Part shown: one piece after another, positions 51,125-59,102 of the stretch
Layout: every line of letters starts with the position of its first letter
Numbering within the stretch: position 1 is the stretch's first letter
Source of the DNA: a virus
Reading direction: 5' to 3' (one strand)
Length of the DNA: 64,000 nucleotides
Virus record (IMG/VR): IMGVR_UViG_3300017760_000001
Coordinates: 80,436-144,435 of that record
The notes under the pieces: generated by a model
What the model saw: the letters and a program-made list of their open reading frames with translations, nothing else
Databases searched by the model: none
Told to the model about the DNA's origin: nothing
Position numbers and translations under genes: made by a program

Positions 51125-52549
51125 TTAAAATACCTTTACTTTATATTTTTGTTCCCACAACCTAGCATCATGTTCGTTATTCACCATAGGTCGTCCCCTA
51201 ATGTTGAGACTAGTATTTAGTAACATCGGAACTCCTGTTCTTTCGTAGTACTCTTCAATCACTTTGCGAAATACAGACTGACAGTCTTTCTTCACTATCT
51301 GTACTCGTGCGGTTCCGTCTACATGCGTGACAGACTTGTAGTCGTGGAGTGCCTTAGATGTGTACTGCATGTATTCATTCATAGGCCCTTCAAAGTATTG
51401 ATCTGCATACTCTTCTAAAATAGCAGGGGCGAATGGACGATACTTCTGTCTCTGTTTGATAGTGTTCACAGTATCCTTTACATCATAACGAACATCTGCG
51501 ATTAGAGATCGGTTACCTAACGCACGAGGCCCAAACTCTGCCCTACCGTTCGCCAGACCGCATACTTTGTGTTCTAAGAGGTGATCGACTACTTCCTTGG
51601 GGTTTACTTCTCGATCAATATTATAACCAAGGTAAGGAGTCCATATGAGTTGATCTTTTCCTGTATGTTGACTCCATGAATGAGCTGCACATCCTAACGA
51701 AGAACCAGCATCTGTAGGCGATACTGCAATATGTACCTCATCGAATAGTTCAGGCAGTCTTGAATTGATAACAACATTCTGGGCGCATCCTCCAGAGTAG
51801 ACGAGTTTACTACCGTGTTTACGTGCCTCTTTCATGATATCCATTATCGCATACTCAGCGAATGATTGGACACTGGCCGCAATAACAGCGTGTTCAACGC
51901 CAGATTCAACTAACTCGTCTAGGTATCGAGTCATGTACATACGATCTTCGTCAGGTTGTTCGATTCTACCATCTATGATTAATCCCGCTTCTACATTTGG
52001 ATTAATGAGTGGAAAGTCGTCATACCATTTTTTGATATTATTGACAATAGTCTGATCGGGATCTGCATAGGAACTTAAACCCATAACGACATACTCGTCT
52101 TCAAGTGGTCTAAGACCCAATGCTTTAGTACAATCCGTATACACCAATCCCACGGATTTAGGGTAGTGATATTCTCGTATGACTTTGAAGTTGTTGTCTA
52201 GAATAAGAGCGCATTGATGTTCACCGATGCCATCAATAGATACCATGACCGTGGACTCTCGGTCTTTCCAAGGACGAGTATAGAATGCGCCTGCACAATG
52301 TGAGACGTGGTGGGAGTAATATTTATCAGTAGGTGGTTGAAGAGGTGATTCTCTTCCCGACTCTTCATAGAAAGAAAGGTGGTCGGTGTCTTTTTTGTAT
52401 TCCCATAAGGAAGAAGGTATTATAGGATCGTTCTTCCGTCCACTAAACCTTTCTGCATGTGATGCAAACTCTACCACACCATCTTCATTGATGATCGATA
52501 AAGCTGCATCATGATAACCATGAGAATATCCTGTAAATCGCTTAGGCAC
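51125..52549 (-). CDS. NodU-family carbamoyltransferase
   Basis: 474 residues, GTG start right after the HAD stop (TAAGTG). Residues 1-300 carry the Kae1-like domain: HHVSHCAGAFYTRPW, SIDGIGEH, VYSGGCAQN. The C-terminal domain has GRAEFGPRALGNRSL, RPFAPAILEEY and LLNTSLNIRGRPM, all hallmark NodU/TobZ motifs. It transfers carbamoyl groups from carbamoyl phosphate to a sugar hydroxyl. Shorter than TobZ (about 560). Placed beside a HAD phosphatase and GT9-like gene. Confidence 0.9.
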   Translation of the reverse strand: MPKRFTGYSHGYHDAALSIINEDGVVEFASHAERFSGRKNDPIIPSSLWEYKKDTDHLSFYEESGRESPLQPPTDKYYSHHVSHCAGAFYTRPWKDRESTVMVSIDGIGEHQCALILDNNFKVIREYHYPKSVGLVYTDCTKALGLRPLEDEYVVMGLSSYADPDQTIVNNIKKWYDDFPLINPNVEAGLIIDGRIEQPDEDRMYMTRYLDELVESGVEHAVIAASVQSFAEYAIMDIMKEARKHGSKLVYSGGCAQNVVINSRLPELFDEVHIAVSPTDAGSSLGCAAHSWSQHTGKDQLIWTPYLGYNIDREVNPKEVVDHLLEHKVCGLANGRAEFGPRALGNRSLIADVRYDVKDTVNTIKQRQKYRPFAPAILEEYADQYFEGPMNEYMQYTSKALHDYKSVTHVDGTARVQIVKKDCQSVFRKVIEEYYERTGVPMLLNTSLNIRGRPMVNNEHDARLWEQKYKVKVF

Positions 52550-53131
52550 TTAGCCCTCCAAATAGTTGTAGACCTCCTTCCAGTCTTTCATTAGAGGGAA
52601 ATCTTTGTTGTCCATGTTATAGGCATGTTCTATTAGTATACTATCTAGACCTAATTTATCACCGACTTCTGCGTTCTCAACCTTGTCTTCAATCCAGACG
52701 AAGTTGCTGTCACGGTAAGGTTCTAACGCCTCGTCCTTGTCAGCACCAGTGTCAAGACAAACAACTTTCTCAAACGCAGTCTCACCGAACAACTTCGCAA
52801 GGTTTTGTTCTCTCAACTTGGCGGCATGAGGGTCAAGACTTAGACTAGTGATCGCATGAAACACGTAACCATGTTCTTCATGCAGTTTGCGAACGTAGTG
52901 TATCGCATCACGCAACGGTGGTAGGAAACCGATCGAAGCGCTCTCATTAAAGTGACGAACCATCTTCTTACTTTCGGCTCGTTCCATATCAAATATTTTA
53001 TCAACATTGTAGACATCAGGGTCTTTTACATCGTAACCCTTTTGTTCCATCCAAACTTTAAAGGCGTAACCCCAGTTCAAAAGGACACCGTCTACATCGG
53101 TCAAGATTATTCTTTCGTGGTCATTTCTCAT
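52550..53131 (-). CDS. HAD-family phosphatase
   Basis: 193 residues. ILTDVDGVLLNWGYAF is motif I (Asp-x-Asp), AITSLS motif II, DKDEALEPY with Lys, and FVWIEDKVENAEVGDKLG as motif IV. Size and motifs resemble 5'-nucleotidase or sugar phosphatase types. First gene behind a strong early promoter; likely in the same transcript as the carbamoyltransferase. Confidence 0.8.
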   Translation of the reverse strand: MRNDHERIILTDVDGVLLNWGYAFKVWMEQKGYDVKDPDVYNVDKIFDMERAESKKMVRHFNESASIGFLPPLRDAIHYVRKLHEEHGYVFHAITSLSLDPHAAKLREQNLAKLFGETAFEKVVCLDTGADKDEALEPYRDSNFVWIEDKVENAEVGDKLGLDSILIEHAYNMDNKDFPLMKDWKEVYNYLEG

Positions 53132-53155
53132 TTATTCTCCTTAGTTAACATATGT

Positions 53156-53184
53156 ATTATATGTCATTGGGCATAAAAAGTCAA
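53156..53184 (-). promoter_or_regulatory. Early-type promoter TTGACT-17-TATAAT with TGCCCA spacer element
   Basis: TGCCCAATG at spacer positions 6-14. Drives the HAD, carbamoyltransferase, EF-hand, GT9-like and radical SAM genes. Confidence 0.85.
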
Positions 53185-53190
53185 GCGTTT

Positions 53191-54057
53191 TTACCAACCT
53201 TCTTGAAATATTGGAAACTTATCATCATAAAAGAAATCAACCATAGTTGTTTTTTGAGAACCGCCAGTATAGTGCAAAAACTTACTGTGACCAGTGCTGA
53301 TAGCAGTTTCGTGAGTAAGTTCACCTCTATAATGTATTGGCGTATCGTTCCAACTTTGATCTATAGATTCAATATCGAAATTATGTTTTGTTAACTGTGA
53401 GGATATGAATGGTTGATCGTTTGTGATAGACATAGTATGAACTTTTGTGTCTTTTCCTAACATTTTAGGATAACACCAAGGTTGCCAATCGTCAAATACT
53501 TTTCTAGCTTTTAGTCTCGCTTCTTTAGTCCAGACAACGACTCCAGTATTCATAATTGTAAGTTTAGAATCGAACTTCTTACCAACACCCAAACTCGGTA
53601 CAATAGGACAATCATGCATTTCAAATTTTTCGAGATAATCGGACAGTATTTTTTCGTCATAGTCCCACGCATTATAACCACCTTTGCTTACTCGAATATC
53701 ACTCTCTAGTACACCGTAGACTTCCGCATCGGATACATCGAAGATATTTTCTTTGGTGTTTACGACAATGTCCGCATCAGCAAACAAAACCTTGTCGAAC
53801 TGGTCAAAGTAAGGATCGTATACGACTCTAAGACATTCGAATAGAGTAGAAAGGGCGCAACCATGTCCTTCAGTAAATACCCTTTCATCCGAGAACATAT
53901 ACTCGCAACCAATCTCTTCAGCATAAATTTCGAATGATTCACGTGATATTGAGGCTACTTCTTGATATAAACTAGAACGATTTCTACCATCTACATCTCC
54001 ACGTTTATCTACTTGGTCATTTACTACCATGTACTGAAATATTATATTCTTGCTCAT
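53191..54057 (-). CDS. Glycosyltransferase (GT8/GT-A-like)
   Basis: 288 residues from ATG 54057 (AGAG upstream; the longer frame is less likely). VLFADADIVVNTKENIF provides the DxD, TIMNTGVVVWTKEA a conserved stretch, and SITNDQPFISSQL a later one; FLHYTGG ends the core. GT-A fold proposed. Overlaps the small basic gene by 41 bases. Confidence 0.7.
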   Translation of the reverse strand: MSKNIIFQYMVVNDQVDKRGDVDGRNRSSLYQEVASISRESFEIYAEEIGCEYMFSDERVFTEGHGCALSTLFECLRVVYDPYFDQFDKVLFADADIVVNTKENIFDVSDAEVYGVLESDIRVSKGGYNAWDYDEKILSDYLEKFEMHDCPIVPSLGVGKKFDSKLTIMNTGVVVWTKEARLKARKVFDDWQPWCYPKMLGKDTKVHTMSITNDQPFISSQLTKHNFDIESIDQSWNDTPIHYRGELTHETAISTGHSKFLHYTGGSQKTTMVDFFYDDKFPIFQEGW

Positions 54058-54175
54058 TATATGCTCTCTGATCACTCTCAACAGATTTTATTCTGTGTAT
54101 CTTACCCTGTTTAGAGGATTGTTTATGTTTGTTTCGCTTCTTGTTTTTGGGATCGTGACGTGTATACTTTGCCAT
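54017..54175 (-). CDS. Small basic protein overlapping the glycosyltransferase start
   Basis: 52 residues, MAKYTRHDPKNKKRNKHK at the start; very basic. It resembles short Lys-rich marine phage proteins of the form MAK..RYDP(R/K)NKK, though I recall this only as a pattern. It overlaps the downstream gene by 41 bases in another frame, so it may be less certain than its neighbours. Confidence 0.5.
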   Translation of the reverse strand: MAKYTRHDPKNKKRNKHKQSSKQGKIHRIKSVESDQRAYNEQEYNISVHGSK

Positions 54176-54180
54176 GACTA

Positions 54181-54648
54181 CTATTCCGTTATCAGACCAA
54201 CTTTATATGCGGTCTTACCATTCTCTTTAAGGGCGGTTAACACAGACTTACGGTTCGAATCGGGGTCTACGTAGGACACATGTACCCAACCACTGTCAGG
54301 AATACCTACAGTATAGAACTCAAGAATCAGTTGGTCGAAACTTAGATTCTCACGAATCCACTCTGCGACTTCTGCATTGGGTACGCCTGGCACTTCGATA
54401 TCGACTGCCTCGCCCTTACAGTGTTGACTTCTAGATGATCCACCGACTGCCTTGTTTAACTCAGCGCCACGGTAACCAGAGTTGATTACAGTTGGGCCGA
54501 AGTGTTCACGAACAGGTTGAACAACATAGTCGAACAACATCTGTGCAGCTTCTAGATGTTCTTCGTTAGGATTGTTATCCAGACCCAGACGGAGTGCCGT
54601 TTGTGATTTGGTAAATTCTGCTAACGTAAAGTTTTTTGATAGTCTCAT
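54181..54648 (-). CDS. M15-type D-Ala-D-Ala/L-Ala-D-Glu peptidase, candidate endolysin
   Basis: 155 residues. Peptidase M15A pattern: INSGYRGAELNKAVGGSS, zinc ligands His76 (SQHCKG), Asp83 (AVDIEV), His123 (WVHVSY). FTLAEFTKSQTALRLGLDN is the usual N-terminus of the family. It cleaves peptidoglycan cross-links and is the best lysis enzyme candidate here. No signal peptide, so it needs a holin. It overlaps the PhoH stop by one base. Confidence 0.88.
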   Translation of the reverse strand: MRLSKNFTLAEFTKSQTALRLGLDNNPNEEHLEAAQMLFDYVVQPVREHFGPTVINSGYRGAELNKAVGGSSRSQHCKGEAVDIEVPGVPNAEVAEWIRENLSFDQLILEFYTVGIPDSGWVHVSYVDPDSNRKSVLTALKENGKTAYKVGLITE

Positions 54649-55340
54649 TAGTTTATCTCTAACATTTCTTTGGTCATTATATAGTCACGCACGAAGTCAG
54701 ATCTAACAATGTCTGCCCATGTAAACGTAACTACGCTAAACTTAGTCATATGTTCAATGATCTTCAGGAACTTACCGAACCCATTCTTATCCGACTCTTT
54801 GGTAAAGTCTGACTGGAGATAGTCTCCACAGAAAATGATTCTACAGTTCTGTCCAATCCTAGTGATAACAGAATCCAGTTCGTGGAATGTGAGGTTCTGC
54901 ATCTCATCCACAATGATTACTGCATCATTGAACGTTGTCCCTCTTATATAGGACGTAGATAAGAACTCAACGGCATCTTGTTCAACTAACTTGTCATATG
55001 CCTTTGTGTCTTGAAATAGTTCGGTACAGATCGCACGGTATGGGCCACTATATGGTTCCATCTTTTCTTCCATTGAACCAGGCAAGAATCCAATCTCACG
55101 TGTGGGTACAATGGATCGTGTGATCACGACCTTTTCTAATTGATTGCCTTTATCCAGAACTTGTTCTAACCCCAGATAAAAGGCAGAGAATGTTTTACCT
55201 GTACCAGCTGAACCTGTCAGTACAAGATGGTTGTCTTCGTTCCACGCCTTGTAAACTTTCTCTTGGTTTTCGGTTAGTGGTTCGAATGTATGTAGGTCAT
55301 CTATTCTCAGTTTGAGAGGGGAGGTTTTATCTTTTCTCAT
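54648..55340 (-). CDS. phoH: PhoH-like ATPase
   Basis: 230 residues. Walker A GSAGTGKT at 43-50, PLTENQEKVYKA before it, Walker B AVIIVDEMQNLT, and CGDYLQSDFT. PhoH-like proteins are common in marine phages and act as RNA-linked ATPases or helicases; the phage role is undefined. It overlaps the small gene upstream by four bases. Confidence 0.9.
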   Translation of the reverse strand: MRKDKTSPLKLRIDDLHTFEPLTENQEKVYKAWNEDNHLVLTGSAGTGKTFSAFYLGLEQVLDKGNQLEKVVITRSIVPTREIGFLPGSMEEKMEPYSGPYRAICTELFQDTKAYDKLVEQDAVEFLSTSYIRGTTFNDAVIIVDEMQNLTFHELDSVITRIGQNCRIIFCGDYLQSDFTKESDKNGFGKFLKIIEHMTKFSVVTFTWADIVRSDFVRDYIMTKEMLEIN

Positions 55341-55570
55341 GTCTTGATGGTAGCGTCCTTACCAGAACCTTTCTTCATTCTATTCAGATGGTCGTTCCAT
55401 TCTGATCCCGCCATGGCATGAGCAGACTTGCCGCCCGAAATAAGTTCGGGTGCATGAATGATGTTTTTTAGATGTGGGTTTTCTTCACGGAACGTATCCA
55501 GTTCGGATATCTTCATGAATTTATCGAACACTTCGCCAGTGTTCTCGTCTTTAAAAGTATATGTAGGCAT
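55337..55570 (-). CDS. FmdB-like small protein without zinc cysteines
   Basis: 77 residues. MPTYTFKDENTGEVFDKFMKIS resembles the start of FmdB-type regulators and of a PhoH-linked marine-phage family; the CxxC ribbon of FmdB is absent. C-terminal ISGGKSAHAMAGSEWNDHLNRM. ATGA overlap with PhoH suggests linked translation. Confidence 0.65.
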   Translation of the reverse strand: MPTYTFKDENTGEVFDKFMKISELDTFREENPHLKNIIHAPELISGGKSAHAMAGSEWNDHLNRMKKGSGKDATIKT

Positions 55571-55597
55571 AATATTCCATTCTTAATTAAGTAACGA

Positions 55598-55618
55598 AGT
55601 GGGGAACAAGTCCCCACT
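55598..55618 (-). other. Stem-loop between PhoH-linked gene and upstream small gene
   Basis: AGTGGGGA/TCCCCACT pair over eight bases with a five-base loop, in the gap. No following T-run, so rather a processing or stability element than a terminator. Confidence 0.5.
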
Positions 55619-55640
55619 ACGAGATACTTGATCACCTTCC

Positions 55641-55802
55641 TTATCGAGTAGAGGTACAATCCTCAATTGTTTGATTTAAGAAATTCTCTTTCACCATCAA
55701 GCGGTGTGCTTTTCCATCTAGACCCTTTTTCTGCAGCCTTCGAATCTGGTGAGTGAGTTCTCTCTGGTCTTTCTTTAATCTTTCGATTTGGTTTCTCGAC
55801 AT
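55641..55802 (-). CDS. Small coiled-coil protein
   Basis: 53 residues, AAGGAG four bases before ATG 55802. RLKKDQRELTHQIRRLQKKG is a basic coiled coil; the tail is NFLNQTIEDCTSTR. Missed by length cut-offs. No family recognised. Confidence 0.65.
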   Translation of the reverse strand: MSRNQIERLKKDQRELTHQIRRLQKKGLDGKAHRLMVKENFLNQTIEDCTSTR

Positions 55803-55832
55803 AATACTCCTTATGATTATTATTATAGGAAC

Positions 55833-56258
55833 TTAACTGGTTATTAATTTAGGAAATGCCTCCTGTACAAGTTTCTTGGTTAAAAATTTCACAGGAGATT
55901 TTTTCTCCACCATTGACAATACGAGTTCCGCATCTGCTGGATGAATTGATTCCAACATCTCGACAAACTTTCGTTCTCTTTTCCATGCGGGCGTAGAATC
56001 CGCCACCGCACCTTTCACAAAGTAACCGAAGTCTCGGTGTTTTTTGTGCAGAGATGATGGGACAGATTCAGGTAAATTTGGGGTGTAAGGTGGACGACCT
56101 TTAGGTAGGTTAAATTCCAAAGCATCATCGAATGTGCCTCGGAGTATGTCCAATAGTGCATTTACATCAGAGTACTTCAACAGTACCTCTTTTCTTTTTG
56201 CTTTGTTAGTTGCTTTTTCAAACTCTTCGAGTATCTCGAAAACTTCTCGTTTATACAT
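55833..56258 (-). CDS. DUF6433-like conserved marine-phage protein
   Basis: 141 residues. EFNLPKGRPPYTPNLPES, then FGYFVKG, a REFIRML-like helix (RERKFVEMLESIHPADAELVL, written here in two parts: RERKFVEML and ESIHPADAELVL) and FLTKKLVQEAFPKLI. I recognise this as the DUF6433-type family of T4-like cyanophages. Function unknown. Late box 22 nt upstream. Confidence 0.7.
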   Translation of the reverse strand: MYKREVFEILEEFEKATNKAKRKEVLLKYSDVNALLDILRGTFDDALEFNLPKGRPPYTPNLPESVPSSLHKKHRDFGYFVKGAVADSTPAWKRERKFVEMLESIHPADAELVLSMVEKKSPVKFLTKKLVQEAFPKLITS

Positions 56259-56279
56259 AGTTTACTTCTCATTCACAGT

Positions 56280-56287
56280 TATTTATA
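56280..56287 (-). promoter_or_regulatory. Late promoter box TATAAATA
   Basis: Exact match; start near 56274 leaves a 15-nt leader with GAGAAG for the DUF6433-like gene. Confidence 0.65.
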
Positions 56288-56291
56288 AAAT

Positions 56292-56348
56292 GGGTGACTT
56301 TTAGTCTTCATAACAATATATAGTAATCTTCGCAAACTAAAGTCACCC
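56292..56348 (-). other. Long inverted repeat GGGTGACTTTTAG/CTAAAGTCACCC
   Basis: Twelve pairs with one bulge and a loop of about 32 bases, between the 27-residue gene and the late box. Could be a terminator-like or RNA-processing structure. Confidence 0.5.
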
Positions 56349-56357
56349 TCGTTAAAC

Positions 56358-56441
56358 TTACTTAGACGATTTCTTAACGCCTGAAGTTGCTTTAACTTGT
56401 TTGGTGTATGTTACACCTCTGTAAGTTAGTTCGTAACTCAT
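56358..56441 (-). CDS. Very small YRGxxY-motif protein
   Basis: 27 residues, MSYELTYRGVTYTKQVK and a basic tail. AGGAG is placed seven bases before ATG 56441. The YRG..Y motif recalls DUF4278-type small proteins of cyanobacteria and cyanophages. Upstream late box at 56523. Confidence 0.55.
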   Translation of the reverse strand: MSYELTYRGVTYTKQVKATSGVKKSSK

Positions 56442-56522
56442 CGCATTTCTCCTATTCGGATTATACGATTCTTTTAACGCATGAACCAATGCGGATCATT
56501 AAAGCAGATCAATCTTGTAATT

Positions 56523-56530
56523 ATTTATAC
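56523..56530 (-). promoter_or_regulatory. Late promoter box TATAAATA
   Basis: Exact match overlapping the end of the acidic gene, about 80 bases before the 27-residue gene. Confidence 0.5.
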
Positions 56531-56965
56531 AGATTCGATGTCCACGGCACCAATAATGTATGACCGAGCATCAACTTCTTCGAATCCTTTTTTACCGAGG
56601 AACTCGTCAGGCCAGTCTTCAGAATCGTACAGTTCATCGAGAAACTCCTCTTCCTCGTCTGCGCCCATACCTTCAGTTTCGTAGTCGATACCGCAACCGT
56701 CATAGGATTCTTCGAACTCGATATCCTCGAACGATTGGAACTCAAAGATCTCATCGTCATCCGCATAGGATGCACTCTCTAACCACTCAACTTCTTCTTC
56801 ATTCTGTGGACGAATGATATACGAACCATTCCGCATTGTCTCAGATACAGTTACAGAGACATAGTCCCCATCGTCAAAAGATCCCTTAGCGAACACCAAC
56901 TCTTCGATGAACGATTTTTTACTTGAGGCGAATACTCGGTACTCGCCCCCTACTTCGATACTCAT
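56525..56965 (-). CDS. Highly acidic protein, possible DNA mimic
   Basis: 146 residues. Asp/Glu-rich over residues 50-130 (DDDEIFEFQSFEDIEFEE; GADEEEEFLDELYDSEDW) with few basic residues. N-terminal part (VGGEYRVFASSKKSF) is a small beta domain. Such charge patterns are seen in antirestriction DNA mimics, but no such family is recognised. In the early-gene region. Confidence 0.65.
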   Translation of the reverse strand: MSIEVGGEYRVFASSKKSFIEELVFAKGSFDDGDYVSVTVSETMRNGSYIIRPQNEEEVEWLESASYADDDEIFEFQSFEDIEFEESYDGCGIDYETEGMGADEEEEFLDELYDSEDWPDEFLGKKGFEEVDARSYIIGAVDIESV

Positions 56966-56967
56966 AA

Positions 56968-57468
56968 TTAAGCCGCCTGTTTTAGGTCATCACGAATCGC
57001 CTTGACTTCAGCGATTCTGTTAGAAAGATCTTTGGTCTCAACGTTACAAACGTAAGGTTTGTCGTAAGAACCAACGTTGATGTCAATGTAATGCGAACGG
57101 TGGAAGTAATCGGTCATGATATCATCTTCGTTGAAGAAGTCATCACCTTCCATCGCAGATTTTAGTTCAGTCAGGAACGAAACAATCTCAGGATATTTCT
57201 TGTAAGTATCTTCAATCCAATACTCATTGACATTGACGTAATCGTCTAACTGAATGTAGTAGTTAGGATTGTGATACAACTCACGTTCGATACTATCTAG
57301 TCTCGCTTCATTGGAAGCACTCACGATATCTAGATCACTAGACTTGATATTAACAACAAGGGTTGAATGGTGACGAACAGCGATAGACGCTTTAGCATTG
57401 TACTTTTTAAGGACTGCTTTGATCGCAGGGGTTAATGCTTTTTTCTTCTCTTGTGATACATAAGCCAT
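56968..57468 (-). CDS. Conserved phage/plasmid protein of unknown function
   Basis: 166 residues from ATG 57468; the earlier in-frame ATG lies at the predicted transcript start. MAYVSQEKKKALTPAIKAVL, SIAVRHHSTLVVNI, and TDYFHRSHYIDINVGSYDKP are typical of a family common on phages and plasmids. Function unknown. Behind the promoter at 57503. Confidence 0.75.
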   Translation of the reverse strand: MAYVSQEKKKALTPAIKAVLKKYNAKASIAVRHHSTLVVNIKSSDLDIVSASNEARLDSIERELYHNPNYYIQLDDYVNVNEYWIEDTYKKYPEIVSFLTELKSAMEGDDFFNEDDIMTDYFHRSHYIDINVGSYDKPYVCNVETKDLSNRIAEVKAIRDDLKQAA

Positions 57469-57502
57469 AATTTTCTTCTCTCTCTCAATCAATTAGGTAA
57501 CT

Positions 57503-57531
57503 ATTATCTCATGCTGGGCATGTTTTGTCAA
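57503..57531 (-). promoter_or_regulatory. Early-type promoter TTGACA-17-GATAAT with TGCCCA spacer element
   Basis: One mismatch in -10. TGCCCA at spacer positions 6-11, inside a CATGC-CCA-GCATG inverted repeat. Confidence 0.8.
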
Positions 57532-57548
57532 GCGTTTTCTTCAATTAA

Positions 57549-57839
57549 TTACAAGTTTTTTGCAGAGAATCTTGGATACAATCGGAACGGTGCCTGATGA
57601 TCTAGAGTCTCTGAAAAGATCATTGGTTCTGGAAGCGCACGTTCATCTAACGCATTGAAGAACAACGCCATGTCAACGTCTTCTTCTAACCAGATATACT
57701 CTTCGTTGAAGAACGAGTACTCCGAGATCTTGTCGGTGAAATTTAGGTTCTCAGCCAAACGGACTGGAACTTTCAGGTAACTGTGTGACGGATCAGAAAC
57801 ATACGTCACGGCATTTTGGGGATTAGTTGCAAAACTCAT
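57549..57839 (-). CDS. Conserved small phage/plasmid protein
   Basis: 96 residues. VTYVSDPSHSYLKVPVRLAE, KISEYSFFNEEYIWLEEDVD is the recognised pattern (DPSH.yL.V ... YSy ... YLEEDcD) of small proteins on phages and plasmids. Overlaps the upstream gene by four bases. Confidence 0.7.
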   Translation of the reverse strand: MSFATNPQNAVTYVSDPSHSYLKVPVRLAENLNFTDKISEYSFFNEEYIWLEEDVDMALFFNALDERALPEPMIFSETLDHQAPFRLYPRFSAKNL

Positions 57840-58117
57840 TTTGACACCTCACTTAGCAATTTCATAATATGGTAATCTTTCAAAAGTAAATCACGAACAC
57901 GTTCACGGTCAAGCGAATCACCGTCACCCCACTCAAAGAAGTTCTTGGGACTAGTAACTATTTTGATGTAATCTTGGATAGCGGTCTCTACTTTCGCAAC
58001 ACTAACATCTTCGATGGGATAGATTCCATCGTAAGCGTAAAAAGATAGGACATAGTTGCGGAAGGAAACTAACTGTGGGTTAGATCGCAGGGCAATAACA
58101 TTAGTAAATGGGGTCAT
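57836..58117 (-). CDS. Hypothetical protein behind an early promoter
   Basis: 93 residues from ATG 58117 with GAGAGAG before it; upstream in-frame ATGs lie at the transcript start. Helical, mixed charge: FFEWGDGDSLDRERVRDLLL. Not recognised. Confidence 0.65.
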   Translation of the reverse strand: MTPFTNVIALRSNPQLVSFRNYVLSFYAYDGIYPIEDVSVAKVETAIQDYIKIVTSPKNFFEWGDGDSLDRERVRDLLLKDYHIMKLLSEVSK

Positions 58118-58151
58118 AATTTCTCTCTCAGTTCTCATAATCAATACAAGT

Positions 58152-58180
58152 ATTATACGTCACTGGGCAGAGAATGTCAA
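58152..58180 (-). promoter_or_regulatory. Early-type promoter TTGACA-17-TATAAT with TGCCCA spacer element
   Basis: Perfect hexamers. The region from the -10 to the leader is nearly identical to the one at 60.26 kb. Confidence 0.88.
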
Positions 58181-58186
58181 GCGTTT

Positions 58187-58312
58187 TTATGAAATAATTA
58201 CAACTTTTTTACATTCTTCGAATCTGCGTTGACTGGTCTTGATGCCATAGAAGTCATCATGATTATCGACACTGATTGCCAACCAGAACAAGATGACAAA
58301 TCTACCTATCAC
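58187..58312 (-). CDS. Small exported-like peptide (GTG start)
   Basis: 41 residues from GTG 58312 in a GTGA junction with the gene upstream. Starts IGRFVILFWLAISVDN, a short hydrophobic leader, and ends with a basic polar stretch. Possibly secreted or membrane-attached. Confidence 0.55.
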   Translation of the reverse strand: MIGRFVILFWLAISVDNHDDFYGIKTSQRRFEECKKVVIIS

Positions 58313-58848
58313 TCAAACCAACTAGGGACTTCACGGTTCGTCCACTTCGCCATGTACTTCTTTTCTTGAATGTAGTACTGACGGTATGCTTGAACAGGAT
58401 CGTCCTTCTTACACGAATCTGGCATCGCCTGTGCGAACTTTGTGAGGGGTTCTACTTGGTCGATGTTCTTGGGCGAGAACCACAACTGACTACTCAGTTT
58501 CTCTTCGGTCATGTGAATCTTGCCGTAACGTCTAGTGTACTCTTTGCACAATTCTTGGAAGTGTTTGTACAACCAACGGTAGTTGCCGTTAGACTTACGT
58601 GTCCATATATTGGACGGATGGTTTACGTGGGACGCTTTGTACAAGAGTCGTTCTTCGGCCGCACCGTTCAGTTTCCATCGTTTGATCTTACGACCGTTCT
58701 TAGTCTTGTCATAGTACTCAGTGCCATCCAATACACGATGTGCGGTAGACATCAATTGGGCGTACTCTACGATCATTTTTACGACATGTTTGTCACACAT
58801 CATCTGTGCTGCTTTCACTGGATCATTATCTAGGTGGAATATATTCAT
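58309..58848 (-). CDS. Conserved phage protein, possibly DNA-repair related
   Basis: 179 residues. MNIFHLDNDPVKAAQMMCDKH followed by AQLMSTAHRVLDG, HVNHPSNIWTRKSNGNY and KKYMAKWTNREVPSWF. I recognise it as a conserved phage family (MNIFxLxxDPxxxA..CDKHVVKM). I have a weak memory of annotation as pyrimidine-dimer glycosylase-like, but T4 DenV's Thr2 nucleophile is not at this N-terminus, so no function is claimed. Confidence 0.65.
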   Translation of the reverse strand: MNIFHLDNDPVKAAQMMCDKHVVKMIVEYAQLMSTAHRVLDGTEYYDKTKNGRKIKRWKLNGAAEERLLYKASHVNHPSNIWTRKSNGNYRWLYKHFQELCKEYTRRYGKIHMTEEKLSSQLWFSPKNIDQVEPLTKFAQAMPDSCKKDDPVQAYRQYYIQEKKYMAKWTNREVPSWFE

Positions 58849-59102
58849 TTTAAATCACTGTATACCAATCGTCTAAATTCATCAATTACAAAGGCATGGT
58901 TCGCCTGATATGTGAAGTGTTTCAACTCCTTATCAAATACATCATCGCCTTTGGGGTTGGTTCCCTCGTAGGAATGTTTTACAAATCCTTCGGTGTCATC
59001 AACCTCTGTACATGTCAAAACATATCCGTCATGGATATCGATAATCTCCCATCGTTGAAGACGTGAGAGATATTGTTCTCTTGACACTTTCTTTTTTGCC
59101 AT
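58845..59102 (-). CDS. Hypothetical protein
   Basis: 85 residues, MAKKKVSREQYLSRLQRW, an acidic-basic mixed middle and ANHAFVIDEFRRLVYSD. Between two overlapping small genes (ATGA and TAATG). Not recognised. Confidence 0.6.
   Translation of the reverse strand: MAKKKVSREQYLSRLQRWEIIDIHDGYVLTCTEVDDTEGFVKHSYEGTNPKGDDVFDKELKHFTYQANHAFVIDEFRRLVYSDLK

Noticed and set aside
55811-55850. Possible TATAAT promoter before the 53-residue gene
   Set aside because: A TATAAT is present but no acceptable -35 at 16-18 bases.
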